A stretch of DNA of 64,000 bases from Plazaster borealis (GCA_021014325.1 CM037471.1:22216818-22280817); one strand, 5' to 3'. Counted from the stretch's first letter, positions 12,901-27,500 are shown. Made by a program: numbers and translations. The notes: a model not told the origin generated them from the letters alone.

Positions 12901-13680
12901 TGAAAAACCAGCAGTAGTCTAGCAGTAGTAAATTCTGTAACCTTCCTCCATAGACTTGCTGCATGCAGCAACCCCGCGCAGCCCACTGATCCATAAACCA
13001 CACACCTGGACCGGATCCCGGATACGAGAGTAAACCAGAACAATAATGTTTTGCAACTTTGACATAGTAATACAATAGTCTTAATTGGTACGGAGTTACT
13101 GAAATACTTCATGCGTTTTCCTTTAATAAATTACGAATAAATCGCTTAAATGTTTGCCAACTTCCAGGGGTCAACTTACTTTTGTTGGGGTTGTTGTGCG
13201 TTTGTTTTTGTTTGGGGTTTTTTAGGTCAATTAATCCCCAAGTGTAATTTGATGTTAATTCAGGTCGGGCTGAATGATTACCTTGCCCCATGGGATTTAA
13301 AATTTTGATCCTTCCTCATGCTTGGATCATTCCTCCCTCCGATGCTTGGATGAGACCGGTGGGCCGAGCGATAGAAGGGATAAACCGTGGAGGTAGCAGC
13401 ACCTCGGCCCCTGGCCTTTTCACCCATTTAATTAGCTAAAAAATAATGAAAACCTTTGCCTGCTATTTTCTACAAAAGTCCATATAAGTGGCTATAGCTA
13501 TTAATTATATTTTGGAGATTTATTGGTTCTGTGGAAAGTGTGGCTGTCAGGTGTCCAATTTTTGGTTTAATCAGAAAGCGTTTCAGTGCGATCCCCGGAG
13601 TAGGACATAAATACATTTTACATAAAGTTAAACTATTTGTCCCTTCTTTCTTTCGAAAATAATTGTATTCTGGCTTTGTG
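9951..13680. other. intergenic stretch without a recognised gene
   Basis: No exon with supporting splice sites and homology was found on either strand. An 80-codon open frame on the minus strand (11275-11033) begins MRCCMRDAISTPKS and resembles nothing I know; it could be chance or an upstream exon. The stretch near 11580-11760 and 12640-12720 has scattered CpGs. An upstream exon of either flanking gene could hide here. Confidence 0.4.
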
Positions 13681-15035
13681 CTAGACTTGACCCAAGTCGA
13701 ACTTTCGTCGAGTCTTTCGTCGTCTGATTAATCCACTGCATGCACTTTTTAACTCAGAATCGCAGCTTTATTTCACCACTTTGTTGTGCGCCCTCAATCG
13801 CCAGGAAAGTGCCAATCAACTGGATTCGAAAGTCCGACTTGATGAATCTGCCAGGAGGCACCCCCCTGCGTGATATGTAGTTATTCATTATGCATATGCA
13901 ATAGTTTAAATAAGCAACACACGCGTCCGCTGCTGACCAATGAAATCAGTTCAATTTATGAGGACTCGCTAAAGTAGGTGTTCACAATAACTCCTCGGCG
14001 TTACATTGAGGTTAATATGTCTGTGATGTGAAGAGTCGAAATTGATAGATTTTATATGAATATAAGCCAGACTCTTTTAGATAGATTTCCCTTTGTTGAC
14101 GAATTTCCGTTTTATGTTTAGGCCTATATATTTTTTAAGAGGGTTCTGTGCAGGTGTAACAATGGACTGTTCTTACTGCACAATGAACCGTTAAACCACA
14201 AACATTACGTGATTTTAAACTTTGAATAAGTTAACAATTATGGGAAGAAAAATTATGAGCAAATATTCTTCAACAAGCTAAACTCTTGATAAATACATTC
14301 CCAAGTTTTGAAGAATTTCCGTTTATATTTTGATATTTTTAAGACATGTGAGGGTGTGACCATGGATAGTACGTATTAACTACGACGTTGCCCCGGTCTG
14401 CATGCTTCTCAATCCCCTCGGACTCCCGACCATTCCGGTCCCGCTGCCAGTTCGTGGGGGCTGGAGCTCCGCAGAGCTGTAGCTCCGCAGGGCGGCCACG
14501 AGATTCACACGGCGTCAATGCAAAACCGATCCGTTGAGCCCAAACGGTCGTCATTTTAACAACAATACCCAACTTAAATATTGATATACTGGCGGAAAGA
14601 CAGAATCTAAAGACCTTGTTCATGATACACGATGAGCCCATAACGTTTGAGAACCATAGCATCCACCATCCAATCATGACCACTCTAAACAACCATTAAA
14701 TGCACATCGTACCTTCACAACCAATAGTCGCCATTTTTCAAAACAAAGTTGTATGGCAGAGTTTCCAAGGAAGTCTTGAATATTCATCAATTTTTCAGGT
14801 CAAAGTGTACATAACAGTGATGTATTCTGAATGCTGCACTCTCATTGGCTGCTACCCAAATCGGTAGATGAGCTCCATTGGCCGTGTACAAACTTCTGGC
14901 GGATTCACCAAGTCGGGTGTCGCGATCCAAAATTCACTGGATTGGCAAATAAATGACACTAGAGGGCGCGCGTTACAACACTCACAGCTGATTACTGACT
15001 CGATTAGCACGAGACCCGACTTGAACCAAGTCTAG
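13681..15035. mobile_element. 1.36-kb element with long imperfect inverted repeats
   Basis: The left arm begins CTAGACTTGACCCAAGTCG at 13681. The complement of the right arm begins CTAGACTTGGTTCAAGTCG (ending at 15035). Both arms continue inward for about 180 bp through shared blocks: GCGCCCTC, CCAATC.A.TGGAT, and GACTTG.TGAATC.GCCAG. The interior (about 13860-14890) holds a GC-rich 117-codon minus-strand open frame at 14692-14339 that resembles no transposase I know. The element ends about 290 bp before the IARS2 start codon. Confidence 0.65.
14339..14692 (-). other. unrecognised 117-codon open frame inside the inverted-repeat element
   Basis: The frame begins MFRVVMIGWWMLW and ends in YYPWSHPHMS. 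The C-terminal half is rich in charged residues and is encoded by a locally GC-rich block (about 14380-14540). I see no conserved domain. Its place inside an inverted-repeat element makes a host gene unlikely. Confidence 0.25.
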
Positions 15036-15324
15036 CTTTGTGCATGCTTTGTGCAAAGATTTCAGATTTTCTTATAGCGCCCCCTATCGCTCAATCTTTC
15101 TAGTCTAGTCCCTAGAGTTAGTATGTTCACCCAGTATCGGATCTTACTTCCAATGTATTAGGCACCATGCTATCAAAATGTCAGCCTCCATGAACCATCA
15201 TCATGGTGTGAACTGAAACTGGTAACCGGGAAAAGCACCCTTCCCTTTTCCCTTTGGTTTTGAGTATTTTTGTAACCTTTGATTAAACATTTTGATAAAA
15301 TCCTACCTTCTTGACATCACCAGA
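15036..15324 (+). promoter_or_regulatory. probable IARS2 5' UTR and proximal promoter
   Basis: This is the interval between the inverted-repeat element and the IARS2 start codon. It contains an in-frame TGA at 15280-15282 with no ATG between it and 15325. A pyrimidine-rich CCTACCTTCTTG followed by CACCAG just before the ATG could also be an acceptor for an upstream non-coding exon, so the transcription start is not fixed. Confidence 0.4.
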
Positions 15325-15507
15325 ATGTTAACACATTTATGGAAAGGTGGAAATGGTCTTTTAAGGCTGAGTCCATCTAATTCAATTTGTTTAAGAATTT
15401 CCCATCGACTTTTTGTGAGCCAAAAAAGGTTTGCTGACACGCTAAATCTGCCCAAAACAACATTTGAACTGTGGGGTGCAGGGAAACGTGAAGAAGATGT
15501 ACAGAAG
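15325..15507 (+). CDS. IARS2: IARS2 exon 1 (targeting peptide)
   Basis: The exon has 61 codons beginning MLTHLWKGG. The first 45 or so residues are rich in Arg, Ser and Leu and poor in acidic residues, as expected for mitochondrial import. The donor is AAG|GTAAGT. It is the first ATG after an in-frame stop. Confidence 0.85.
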
Positions 15508-18500
15508 GTAAGTCAGTTTCAATGTGTCTGTTTGTTTAGGCTGTTGTTTGTTTGTTTGTTTGTTTGGTGGGGTGTTTGTTTGTTGGGGTAACAGGGTAAG
15601 AAGTCAAACATTTTAAAAAGGAGTAGGCCTACGCCGCCCCACTGCAATCTGGGTCTAGAGGGGGGGGGGGTGTCGGGGGTGTTTGTTTGTTTGTTTGTTT
15701 GTTTGTTTGTTTGTTTGTTTGTTCTGGGGTTGGGTTTTTTTACTTGTTGGTATGCCAAGTCTGTTTTTTATGTGGGTTTCAGTTTACTTGTTTTTTGTTT
15801 ATTGTGTTATTGTAATTTTAACTTAATTAATATTTATAATTGAATCTGTTTTTTAAATGATACCTGCAATGGCGGATATCTACTATTGGTTATCAAATAA
15901 ATAAAATAAATAAAAATAAAAAAGATCATTGACTTGTGATTATTTTGTTACTGAGGCAGAGTGTATTTTCTTATTGGTTTTAAAACAAAAAATGCCTACA
16001 AAGTTAACCATTATTGCTTCTCCTTCGGATGGGATGTAAAGCCAAGCCAGGTCCTGTGTGTTGTATTGTAATTATCGCCAAGTAAGAGAATGGGTTTGCC
16101 CAGGTGTTTCTGGCTTCCGCTGATGCATATATTACATGATCAGAAATGCCCCATCAGGCCCTGCACCATGACTACATCCATCTAGATCCAGAGTGTATAC
16201 AAAATCTAAACCTGAAGTGAATCTGAGTACAACTTTAAACCGTCAGAGTGGATCTTTCAAATAATCTCGATCGTCCAGGGTTAAGATTATCACAATAATC
16301 CAAGTTAAGCTTAGAAAGCATCATTGGCCAGTTACGCAAGCTTACAAACCATTCGTTTCAATAATTGGAGGGTTACTTTCATCACAACTAGCAAATTGGA
16401 AACAAGTTGCTGACAACTATGTCAACATCAATCAGACAAGTTAAAAATAAACTTCAGTTTTTTTCTTTCTTCCTATTTTATTTTTTTTGTTTTGAAAACT
16501 AAAATGCATTCAGCTTGTGAAAAAAACATGCACATAATACAAATAAATAGCAAGACCGTGGATTATCTTTCAACATTGGGTAAGACGCTATTTCCGGCCA
16601 CTTTTTCACTTTGAAACATAGAATAAGGCCACATAACAAGAAACGAGTTTCTCGTCCGGACTTTTAAACAAAAAGGAGGAGGCAGGGGCTACTATTTTTT
16701 TTTTTTTTTTTTGTTGTTTTTTTTTTCAAAATGCCCATGCTGCTAATTATGGGCTGGGGTATATTTGAGTTTACTGATGCAATGTATGACAAAACAAATG
16801 ATTTGTATAAATTTAGTCCATTCGCTAAGCAAGTTTCAAAATTCAGAAATGGCTGTTGAATTGCAAAGGTGAAAAATAGAGTCTAGACAAATTCTTTGGC
16901 AAAAATAAACCAAGGAACTTTAGGGTTTTTTTCAAAATTTTACTTTTTGCTTTTTTTCTTAATAGTAAATAGGAAAACAAAAGGAGGCGGCGGCCAAAAA
17001 GGAGGCGAGCGAGGACGAGAAACTTGTTACTTTGTTACTTGGCCTAACATGACCTTATTACTTGAGTAAGACACTACTTTTGCTTTGGTCATAATGAGTG
17101 AAAAAGAGAAACAAATCTTGTTCTCATTTATTTATTGCCTATTGCCGTTTGACCCTAAGGTGTGTGGTTTTTCTGAGCTGTATTCCTGGCAGAGGACTCA
17201 AGAGCAGGAGAAGGATTTCTGTCTTCATGATGGACCTCCGTATGCTAATGGGGACCCACATGTTGGCCACGCCCTTAACAAGGTAAGTCACAACCTCGTC
17301 CCCAAGGTGTGTTGAGCAGTACGAGGTTGACCGCTCTCTCACCCTGGTATTGGATCATTTGCATATCCAACAACGTATGCAAATTAGAATAGTCTGGCTG
17401 TGAACATGGTGAATACTGAATGAGTTCAACTGAACATGTTTTTGTTAGATTTTTGTACACCAGTCGTTGTCCAATCAGGGTCCAAGTAAGGAGTTTCCCT
17501 CCCAGGGTTTACTATTGTAAACATGGTTGGAAATAAAGTAAACCATGGGGACGAGGTTGAGTCATTCACTGATCATTCAGTGTAATAGAAAACACAATAT
17601 CATTTTGTTTAGCCACTTCAAGGTTGGTAGTCTGAAAAGAATTCCGTGCCCACCCGCTGTATTATTTTTTTAAAATAAGTTGGAGCTTCTTGAGTAAGCA
17701 TTTTGCTTTGAAAATATTGTTGCCATTATGAAACCCGGACTTGACAAAGGAAAGACAACAAAGATTCTCATAATTAGCTCCGGGATTTGATGTTGTTGTG
17801 TGAGAATATTGACTAGGCACTCGCCTTGATTCTGCCATGGTATGCTGGAATCTCGGAACGCTCAGACTTAACCTCCCATTGAGCCGAATACAATGACAAA
17901 CAATGGTGGCAGCCTGTCCATTATTGTATGCCACATTTGTACAATAACAGGACAAAGGGTCTGGATTCGGGGGTTACACAATAACCTCCGGAAAAGGGAT
18001 ATTACAAGGCATGTTTTCCACCACCTGGTGTCCCCATTTTCTCGGCTGAAACGAAGCATAGCATGGTAGGTGCATGCCTTTGCACGCTACACACTGGAAA
18101 GTCTGGGTGGATATTTCAATCAGCCATCCTGCTGCCAGAAAAAAAATTGAGGGCGCTCCGAAGTTGTTCCGGTCTTAGTAAACCATCCGCTGTAAGTCAT
18201 TCAAGACAATTTTTGCAGATAAACACGTCATGATGTGAAGTGGTTAACGATTATCACTGAAATTATTCTCCTTTTTTTTCTGTTAGATTCTGAAAGACGT
18301 CATCAACCGTTACAAACTATTACAAGGCCATAGGATCCACTATAAGCCAGGCTGGGATTGTCATGGACTCCCCATAGAGCTCAAAGCACTGTCCCAAAAT
18401 AAAGACGACTTCAGGACGCTGAGCCCGCTAGATATCAGGAAAAAGGGTAAATGTTCCCATCAGGGTTGTACAGATATATAATTTTACAATCTTAAAGCTT

Positions 18501-21500
18501 TCAATTTTGTATAAGGTTAAAAGGGATTGCATATGTTTGGTAATTGGAACCCACTGTTTGTTTCAATCCTACACAGTTGTAGATATATACCATATAACTA
18601 ACCTGTGAACATTTCATTTCAAAAAGTGGTAGCGTTTTTGAGATATTGCTGAAAATCTGGAGCGGTTATGTCCACGCAGGAAGAATAATCTGCAATTGGA
18701 ATACACAATCTGAGAAAGGTTACTGCAGTAAAGCTTATCAGATTCAAATTTGGTTGGGATTAAAAGTGATATCTTTTTCCATAACCGCAGAACTTCAAAG
18801 TGCAAAGTTTCTCAAAATGCATTATACTATCCAAAGCTGCTGTACTTCTTACCAAGTAAGTTTTTATTGCCATTAGTTTTTAGAGTCATTACCAATTGCC
18901 AAAGGATTGGAGGGAGTTTTCATTGATTTTTAAGAACATCTTCAAAACAATTTATTTTTTTTCTCCAGCAAGAAGATTTGCAGAAAAGGCCATCAGCAGA
19001 CAAATGCGAGCCTTCAAAAGATGGGGCATCATGGCGGACTGGTAAGCATCACAACTTTATTGGGCCGAGTCTTGTTCTCACAGCCCGAACGTTTGTATTG
19101 AAGTTACATTATGACTAATACTGTAATGAGGGTTTTAAACGTTTTAAAGGTATCGTACACGTTTGGTAATGACTCAAACAAATATTAGCATAAAAACTTA
19201 CTTGGTTACAAGCAACGGAGAGCTGTTGATAGTATAAAACATTGTAGGAAACGACTCCCTCTGAAGTAACGTAGTTTTTGAGAAAGAGGTAATTTCTCAC
19301 TAAAATAATTAAAGACTTCAGGCCTGAAGCCTTTTATTCCTATCTGAAAGCACACAAATTTGTACAACAAATGTGTTTTTTCTTTCATCATTTTCTTGCA
19401 ACTTCAATGACCAATTGAGCCCAAATTTTCACAGGCTTGTTATTTTATGCATATGTTGGGATACACCAAGTGAGAACACTGATCTTTGACAATTTCCAAA
19501 CATGTTCATTGCCTTTAAACAAGAAGGAAATATTCAAAATGTATTGATAAAAATAGACAGTTCTTATATTGCGCTTTGTCACACCTGACAGGTGTCTCAA
19601 AGCACTCACTATTTTTTACAACAGGGACCAATTTCACAGAGCTGCTTAAGCAGCTAATATTGCTTAGACACATTAGACATATTGCTTAGCAGAAAACCAT
19701 TCACAAATGGTTCATGTGGAATGGTATTTTGGCTGGTAACCTTATTCTGGTAAGCATGGTTTTATTTTGCTTAGCTCCGTGGGCTGCCACTGCCAGAAAC
19801 ACTGGGGCAAACTCCTTCTCTTAAGTCATCAGTTCATGACACTTGTGTCCTTGAGCAAGACACTTAACTGCTTCTCTTCACCTCGGGGTAAATGGGTACC
19901 TGTGAGAGTAGAAATGGTTCTTGTGATTGATTTAGCTTAGTGCGCTACATATTTGGCAGCACAGGCTGTATACTCCCAAGGTAGCTGAGATGGTTTAAGG
20001 AATGAAATAAATGGCCCAGTGATCAGGGGTAATAATGTTGGAGCGCCATGAGTATCACTGAGTGATGGATTTGAGCGCTATAGAAGAAGCCACTGTTATT
20101 ATTATTAACACACTGGACCTTCTGCTTATCTGATGGACGAAGCAATTATAAGTGTCTTACTCAATTATACAGGTGTCATGAACGGGACCCGAACCCACAC
20201 TCTGATAATACCAGGGCCCAATTTCATAAAGCTGCTTAAGCACAAAAAAACTGCTTAGCATATAACAATTTTGCTAAGCAGAAAGAGGTTACCAGCCAAA
20301 TTACCATACTATGAACACAGTTTGAGACTGTTTTCCTGCTTATTGATGCTAAGCAGACATTTTTTAAGCAGTATTTTGGGCTTAAGCAGCTCTATGAAAT
20401 TGGACCCAGAACTTGAGTCCGGTGCACTTGACCGCTCGGCCACCACACTCCATAAAGTACAATGTCATGAATACAATTCGTTGCTGCAAACAGCAGATAA
20501 CTAAACTTTTTTCTTTTGTCCCCTCTGCTGCTAAGGACTGACGGCTGCTACTACACTTTTGACAAGGACTATGAAGCATCTCAGATGCAAGTTTTCCATC
20601 AGATGTATCAAAAGGTAAGATAACCAACAACCATGATCACTTGGATAGGTATTCGGTAGACTGAGGGGAATGAGGTAAGTTGGCCTGTTGGTGTGGATAC
20701 TCATTCAGAATCCTTTTCAAGATATGTCTTAGCGGGAGGGTATACCTTTGGTAATTACTCAACAAATTAATGACCATAAAAACCTACTTGGTAAGAAGCA
20801 CTGCAAGCTGTTGATGATGTAAAACATTTTGAGAAGCGATTCCTTTCTAAGGAATGTGGTTTTAGAGAAAGCGATTCAAAATTGGTTTGGTGAATTTGAA
20901 ATTGGTTTGATGCTTTCTTTTTTCACTCTAGGGATACATCTACCGAGACCTGAAACCCGTCAACTGGTCTCCTTCATCGAGGTAAGAACTTAGTGTCCCT
21001 TTCGTGACAGGGACCAAAGCTTGTGAAACCTTTAAGCAGACATTTTCACACTTTCTATTTCATAATAATGATAATAATAATAAAGGAGAGATTTATAAAG
21101 CGCAAACAGTTGCAGATCGGTAACCAACACTTACCAAAGGCATGCTAACTTGCCCGTGGTTCTTGGAAGCAGGGCTCAATTTCATAGAGCTGCTTAAGCA
21201 CAAAATATTGCTTAACAAATTTTTGCTAAGCAGAAATGAGCAGGATGCTAGTCACAGATTGTACATGTGACATGGTAGTTTGGCTGGTAACCATATTCTT
21301 GCCCAGTCTTTTGTGTTGAGAGATTGGTGTTGGCACAACATTGCAGACAACATTGCAGACTTTCAGCATATATTTTGAATACTTATATTTGGTATGGTTT
21401 CCTCTCAACAGGACAGCACTTGCCGAGGCAGAACTTGAGTACAACTCCAGCCATATTTCTCCTTCTATCTACGTCAAGTTCCAAATCTCAAAGCTCCCAC

Positions 21501-24500
21501 AGAAATTATCCAGTTATTCCGGTGAGGGGTATTTAAGAATCTTTGGTCTTGTTGCAGAATTTTGATATTTTGTCATGCTCCAGTCATGATCATATGATAT
21601 CGGATACTGTTTGTGGCGTGTCGTGACCGAGCGGATAAGAGCACCGGACTCAAGCTCTGGTGTTTCTGATCAGCAGAGTGTGGGTTCGAGTCCCGGTCGT
21701 GACACTTGTGTCCTTAAGCAAGAAACTTAGCCATTATTGCTTCTCTTCACCCTAGAGTACAAATGGGTACTGGTGAGAGCTGGGGAGTAACCTGCGATGG
21801 ACTGGCAGCCTGTCCAGGGGGAATAGAAATATTCTCAGATGTTTAATTTGGCATGGTAGTTTAAAATGGCGGGAAGATCTTAAGCCAGAGTTGATGCATT
21901 ATCTTCAAGAAGTTTACTTCCCTTGTGGGTTGTTACTTGAGGTTTTTAAACTGTTGTTTTTTTGTTTTGTTTAAATCAGCCAATCTCTATGCTGCTATCT
22001 GGACCACTACGCCCTGGACCATTCCAGCCAATGAGGCAATCTGTTACATACCAGCTAGGGACTACAGTATCGTTCAATGTGCAAAGACGGGTGATCGATA
22101 CATTCTGGCCGAAGAAAGGGTCAATGACATCGCTCAGATTCTAGAAACAACCCTTGAGACGGTTGTGATCTTTACAGGTATAATAATTATAATAATAAAG
22201 TGGGAGGCTAATCATCCTTACTCGCAGCTGAGAAGCTGAATTGTGAAGGACGCGGGTACAACGCGGTCTAGGCATGTAAGGGCGCCTTTTTGGCAGCCAA
22301 TCACATTGACCTACATACATACATACGTATCAGGCGCCTTTTTTCTAAGGTTACAAAGCGCCTACAGAAGATGCGACGAAAAGTCCAAACTCAAGATGTT
22401 CCAATGTGTAGTCAAATAAAACGGTCAAGTATTTCGGTATAAATGAGTCTTAAGTAGTTTCTTGAATTGTCCAAGTGTAGTTGCATGGCGAAGATGTGAT
22501 GGTAATGAGTTTCATACATTTGGAGGAGCAGCAGAAAATGCATGTGAACCGGCTCTAGAGACGGTGCGATGTTCGGCCAAGAGGTTCTCTGAGGAAGAGC
22601 GTAGGGAACATGGTGGGACATATGGATGTAGAATGTCAGATACGTATGATGGTGACTGGTGAGCAAGGGATTTGAAGACATGTAGACAAAGTTTGGAGAA
22701 CAGCCAGAGATTGAAAGTGTTTGATTTTTCTGGAGAGAGGAAAACTGGAGGGCCTGGAGAAAAACCCTTATGGCACAGGATAGAACCAGCTGTACTCACA
22801 TCTGACCCAAGCCGGGAATCGAACCAGGGCCAAAGTGGTGAGAGGCGAGCGCTTTGCTCACTACCCACCCACGCCACCCAAATATCAATTGCTTATCAAG
22901 ACTCTCAAAAACTGAGACTCGCCTTCAGAAAGTCAAAGACTTTGATCAACCAAGAGATTAAAGATTTGCTTGTGACTTTTCATCCAAAACTTGAGAGATG
23001 ATTTGAGATTTGCCGTTAAAGAATTGAGACTTTCCTCAAGGCTTACCCTCAGAAAGTCTGAAGACTGGAGACTTATCTCGAAACTTAACTCAAGAGTCTT
23101 CAAACTTGGTTGTAAAAACTTAAGACAACTTTAAGACTTAAGACAACTCTGGTTTTACAAGAAAAAACATTGAAACTTGTAAGTGTTTTTATTTTAAACA
23201 TTTACCAAAGGCCTTTTCAGCACAAATGTTTAAGCGCCAGTTCTGACTAGTTTTGACTGGTTTCTGAAGCCAACGTGCATTCGGCACGGTAATTTAAAAT
23301 GGCGGGAAGATCTTAAGCCAGATTTGATGCAGTAGCTTCAAGAAGTTTATTTCAATCTTGGCCAGGTTCTGATCTAGAGGGCAGTGTTTGCAGTCATCCT
23401 ATTAGTCAGAAGACAGTGCCATTACTACCAGCATCTCATGTAAAGATGACAATGGGTACCGGACTTGTTCACACGGCACCAGCTCATGGTGCAGAGGATT
23501 ATGGGATAGGTGTCCAGTTCAACTTGCCATTGGTGAGTATCCAAAAGAATCTTCCAAAATCTGATTTTCATAAATTTCTAACACCTCATCACAAACACAC
23601 ACCCTAATATATGGCAGTTACGGGGTCCTTCGAAAGATACATTAAAAGTCACATGTGAAAGTTTCAGCAGTGTCTATTTGCTGAGAAAACAGCAAAGAAC
23701 TGTCACAGTGTTTTCACACTGTGACAGTCGAATCCATTCACATTTAACGAGGAGACAGTGGGTACCAATGGCATCTTGGGCTGCAGCATGTGCGAACTGT
23801 CACCAGCCCTCAGAAATCTGAGAAACAATTCATGCCTGAATCGTTCCTCGGATTCAAATGTTTTTGGGTGAAAAATTATCCAAACCATATTACTTCAAAG
23901 GGAATCCATTCTCAAAATAGTTTATACTATCAACAGCTGCAGTGCTTCTCACCAAGTAAGTTTTTATAGTCATTAATTTTTGGAGTACTTAACAATCTAT
24001 GACCCTACCTTTAACACAAGAGTTTGTGGTGTGCATGCTCATTTTAGTGTAATACAGAAACCAATTCTTCAAGAGACATTTGTAATGCTGCAATTGTTGT
24101 CTTGTTCCCTGTATTCAATATCAACAATAAATACCAATTCTCATTGTACAAACAAGGTACCAGACTGTTTTGCCCTCCCAGCCTCGGCTTGGTTACATTG
24201 ATTTTAATAGGTTGAATAAGAATATGGTTACACCATGATGAAGGTTTACAGGTTTGTTTTTTGTTTTTTGTTTTTCTGTAGCACTGTACAGTTGACGAAG
24301 ATGGCGTCTTTTCATCAGAAGTTGGTCCAGAGTTAGCAGGGAAGAATGTACTCACAGAGGCAAATGACATCGGTAAGAATATACAATCCTTTAGAACTAC
24401 TAATTTTATTTGAAAACCATAGTTACCATCTACCTTTGTAGAAAGTTATCAAGGGAAACTGACTGGGTAACTTGTTTAATAGTTTTGGATTGAACAAAGA

Positions 24501-27500
24501 AAAATTAACTAGAGCGGGACTTGAACCTGCGATCTCCGGATTAACGTGCCGGCGCTCTACCAACTGAGCTATCTAGCCCTATGTTGGCGGTCACCGTATT
24601 TTGAAGTCCCGTTCGAGTCAATTTTTCTTCGTTCAACCCAAAATTATAGTTATTGTTTGAGCGCACCAGGGCCCAAATTCTTGGCCCTGCTTACCTGGAA
24701 TTCTGCGCTTTCAGTCACATTCTCAACCTACAGAGTTGGCACCAAACTTCTGCGCTAACAGTGTCAGCAAAGCATGCTTTGTAATGTAAAGTACACGCAC
24801 GAACAAGCAAAGACTCCTTGCTAACCTGAGAATTACACTTATGTTAAGCAAGAATTTTCTTCTACCGTAAGTTCTGATTCAGATCACTGTCTGATGAAAG
24901 TATTAAACTATGTCTATAAAGGAGAGAAACATTTTGAATTTTACTCGGTTTTTATTTGTTATTTTCTACAGTCATTGAAATGTTGAGAGCCAATGGAAGT
25001 CTACTTCAGAGGTCAGACTATGAGCACAGCTACCCCTATGATTGGAGGACGAAGCAACCAATCATCATCCGTCCTAGTAAACAGTGGTTTATTAACACTG
25101 GCGCCATTAGAGAAAGAGCAATGGTAGGATACTAAACAGATTGCATTCATTTATCTGTTAAATGTGTCAAATCATGGTTGAGCGGTTAAGAGCACCGGAC
25201 TCAAGCTGTGGTGTTTCTAAACAGCAGAGTTCGGGTTCGAGTCCCGGTCGTGGCACTTGTGTCCTTGAACAAGATACTTAACCATATAATTGCTTTGTCC
25301 TTCGGATGGGACAGTCTGAAGCCACGGCCAAGTGGGGGTGATCCCTGGCTATACAGGAGTTACAGGTTGAATGGCTTCTGACTGGCACCGCCGAACAAAA
25401 TATATTGACAAAATAGAGAGACCCCTAACATAGGGCTAGATAGCTCAGTTGGTAGAGCACCGGCGCGTTAATCCAGAGGTCCTTGATTCAAATCCTGCTC
25501 TAGTCAATTTTTCCTTGCTCAACCTCAAATTAAGTTTCCATAAGGGATACATGTTGAGAGTCCAAATCATGTTTGAAATTAGCTTTGGCTTCCATATGAA
25601 ATAAACATTTCTTTGAAATTGTAACTTGGTAAATAGATTCTTCAAGATATTTTCTCAAAGTATGCAATCGTCGGTTTACGAACCATGTGACAATGTTTGA
25701 TTGTTGACGTTCTGTTTGTTTACTAGCAATGCCTTCAAAGTGTAAACATGCAACCGAGCCACGCCCTGAACAGCATGAGGGTGCAGTTGGACGGGCGGAC
25801 GTTCTGGTGTATATCGAGGCAGAGGGTGTGGGGTGTCCCCATCCCGGTGTTTTACAACAAAACAACAGACGAGCCATTTATTACAAGGTATAGTTGCAAT
25901 CCTTGTCAGTTTGTGTCAGAGAAAAATCTTCATATTTAAACCTTTAGAGACCATAGCAGCCACAAGCAGCTATATAAAAGAATACTATTTTGTATGTTAA
26001 CCACTTCACGTTGGTATTTTTTTGTTTCCGTGCTCAACCGCGGTATTATTTTCTGAACTTTTTGGAGCTTCTTGAATAATCGTTTTCCTTTGCTACAATA
26101 AATCCCTGACTTGACAAAGGAAGAACAATAAAGATTCTCATAATTAGTTCCGTGATTTGATGTTGTCATGTGAAAAAAAAAGTGAGTAGACACTCAATGT
26201 GATTCGCAGAACCTCGGCCGTAAGCTTCGGCAGAAAATCTGCCATGGTATGCTGGAATCTCGGAATGCTCGGACTTACCTCCCATTGAGCCGAATATAAG
26301 GATGAACAATGGTGGCAGCCTGTCCATACTTGCATGCCACATTTGTACAACAACAGGACAAAGGTCTGGAATCGGGGGGTTTTACGAGGCATGTTTTCCG
26401 GAACCTGTTGTCACTCTTTGTTCGGGTGAAACAAAGCGTATCACGGTAGGTGCATGCCTCAACACGCTACACACTGAAAAGTCCGGGCGGATATAAACAT
26501 CAGCTGTCCGGCCGTCAGCAAATAATTGAGGAAAATCCAGAGTTGTTCTGGACGAAATGTCTGCCGTAAGTCTTTCCCAAAAAAAATTGTTTTTGGATAA
26601 AGACTTCATACGATGTGAAGTGGTTCAGAACTGCATACTTAGTGCTTTCCCGAGTCCTGTGAAAAAAACTCCACAGGCATTTTACTCAAACATTATGTGA
26701 AAACACCACTTTATGATTACAGTTACAAGAAACTGATTTAGTAGAGATATCTAGAAGATGAGTCTACTTTGTGTTAATCTTTATTTACAATCTGGATTTA
26801 CGTTTTAGCAAGAGCTTGAATCATATGACTAATCTGATGAAGAAGCACGGCAGCGAATGTTGGTGGACGTTACCTATAGAGGAACTTCTTCCTGCTGAAG
26901 TATTGGCTAAGGTTAGATCTCATCAGTCAGCTTAATCTATTACCCATTCATCTTCAAACAAACTTGAATCCTCGATTCTGATTGGTCAATCCATGCAACA
27001 CCCTGCGTATTGCGCTGTTCAAATGACGCGTTTTGCGCAATGTTAAACTGCGTGTCAAGTTTGCTTGAAGATAAATCGTTACATGCGCGCACTCGTGGAA
27101 TACGGAAAAATATAGCGCAGCTGCATCACGTATCCAATGAGGCAAAAGGCAGAAGCGCTGTATTTTTCCGTATTCCACTCGCTCTTGTGTGATAACTAAT
27201 AGTTGTCCATTTCATACAGCTGTTAAAGATGCTAGGTCCAATTTGTAGCCCATTTGACCTGAAAGTGATGATTTAAATATTAAATATCTATCTTTATAGA
27301 TTCAAGAAAGTGTTCAGCTTTCATTTAAGGTATCGCATGTAAAACTTCGCAAATGATAACGGGTAGTTAATTAAAAACTAAAAATGAATTATTGTCGAGA
27401 TCTCTACTTTATCTCACGTCCATTAGTCATGTACAAACAATTTTGTTTAAAAAAAATTCATGTATTTTGTGTAGTGTATATGTGAAAGTTTTGTGTATGT

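Noticed and set aside
24508..24579. Possible tRNA gene (and the similar ones at 25434, 35857, 45848, 47686)
   Set aside because: All copies share non-tRNA flanks on both sides and the anticodon loop lacks the usual U33, so they are SINE bodies.
26940..27190. Hairpin-rich CpG patch in IARS2 intron 13 (GAATACGGAAAAATA / TATTTTTCCGTATTCC)
   Set aside because: It may be another small MITE, but its ends could not be fixed and no second copy was seen here.
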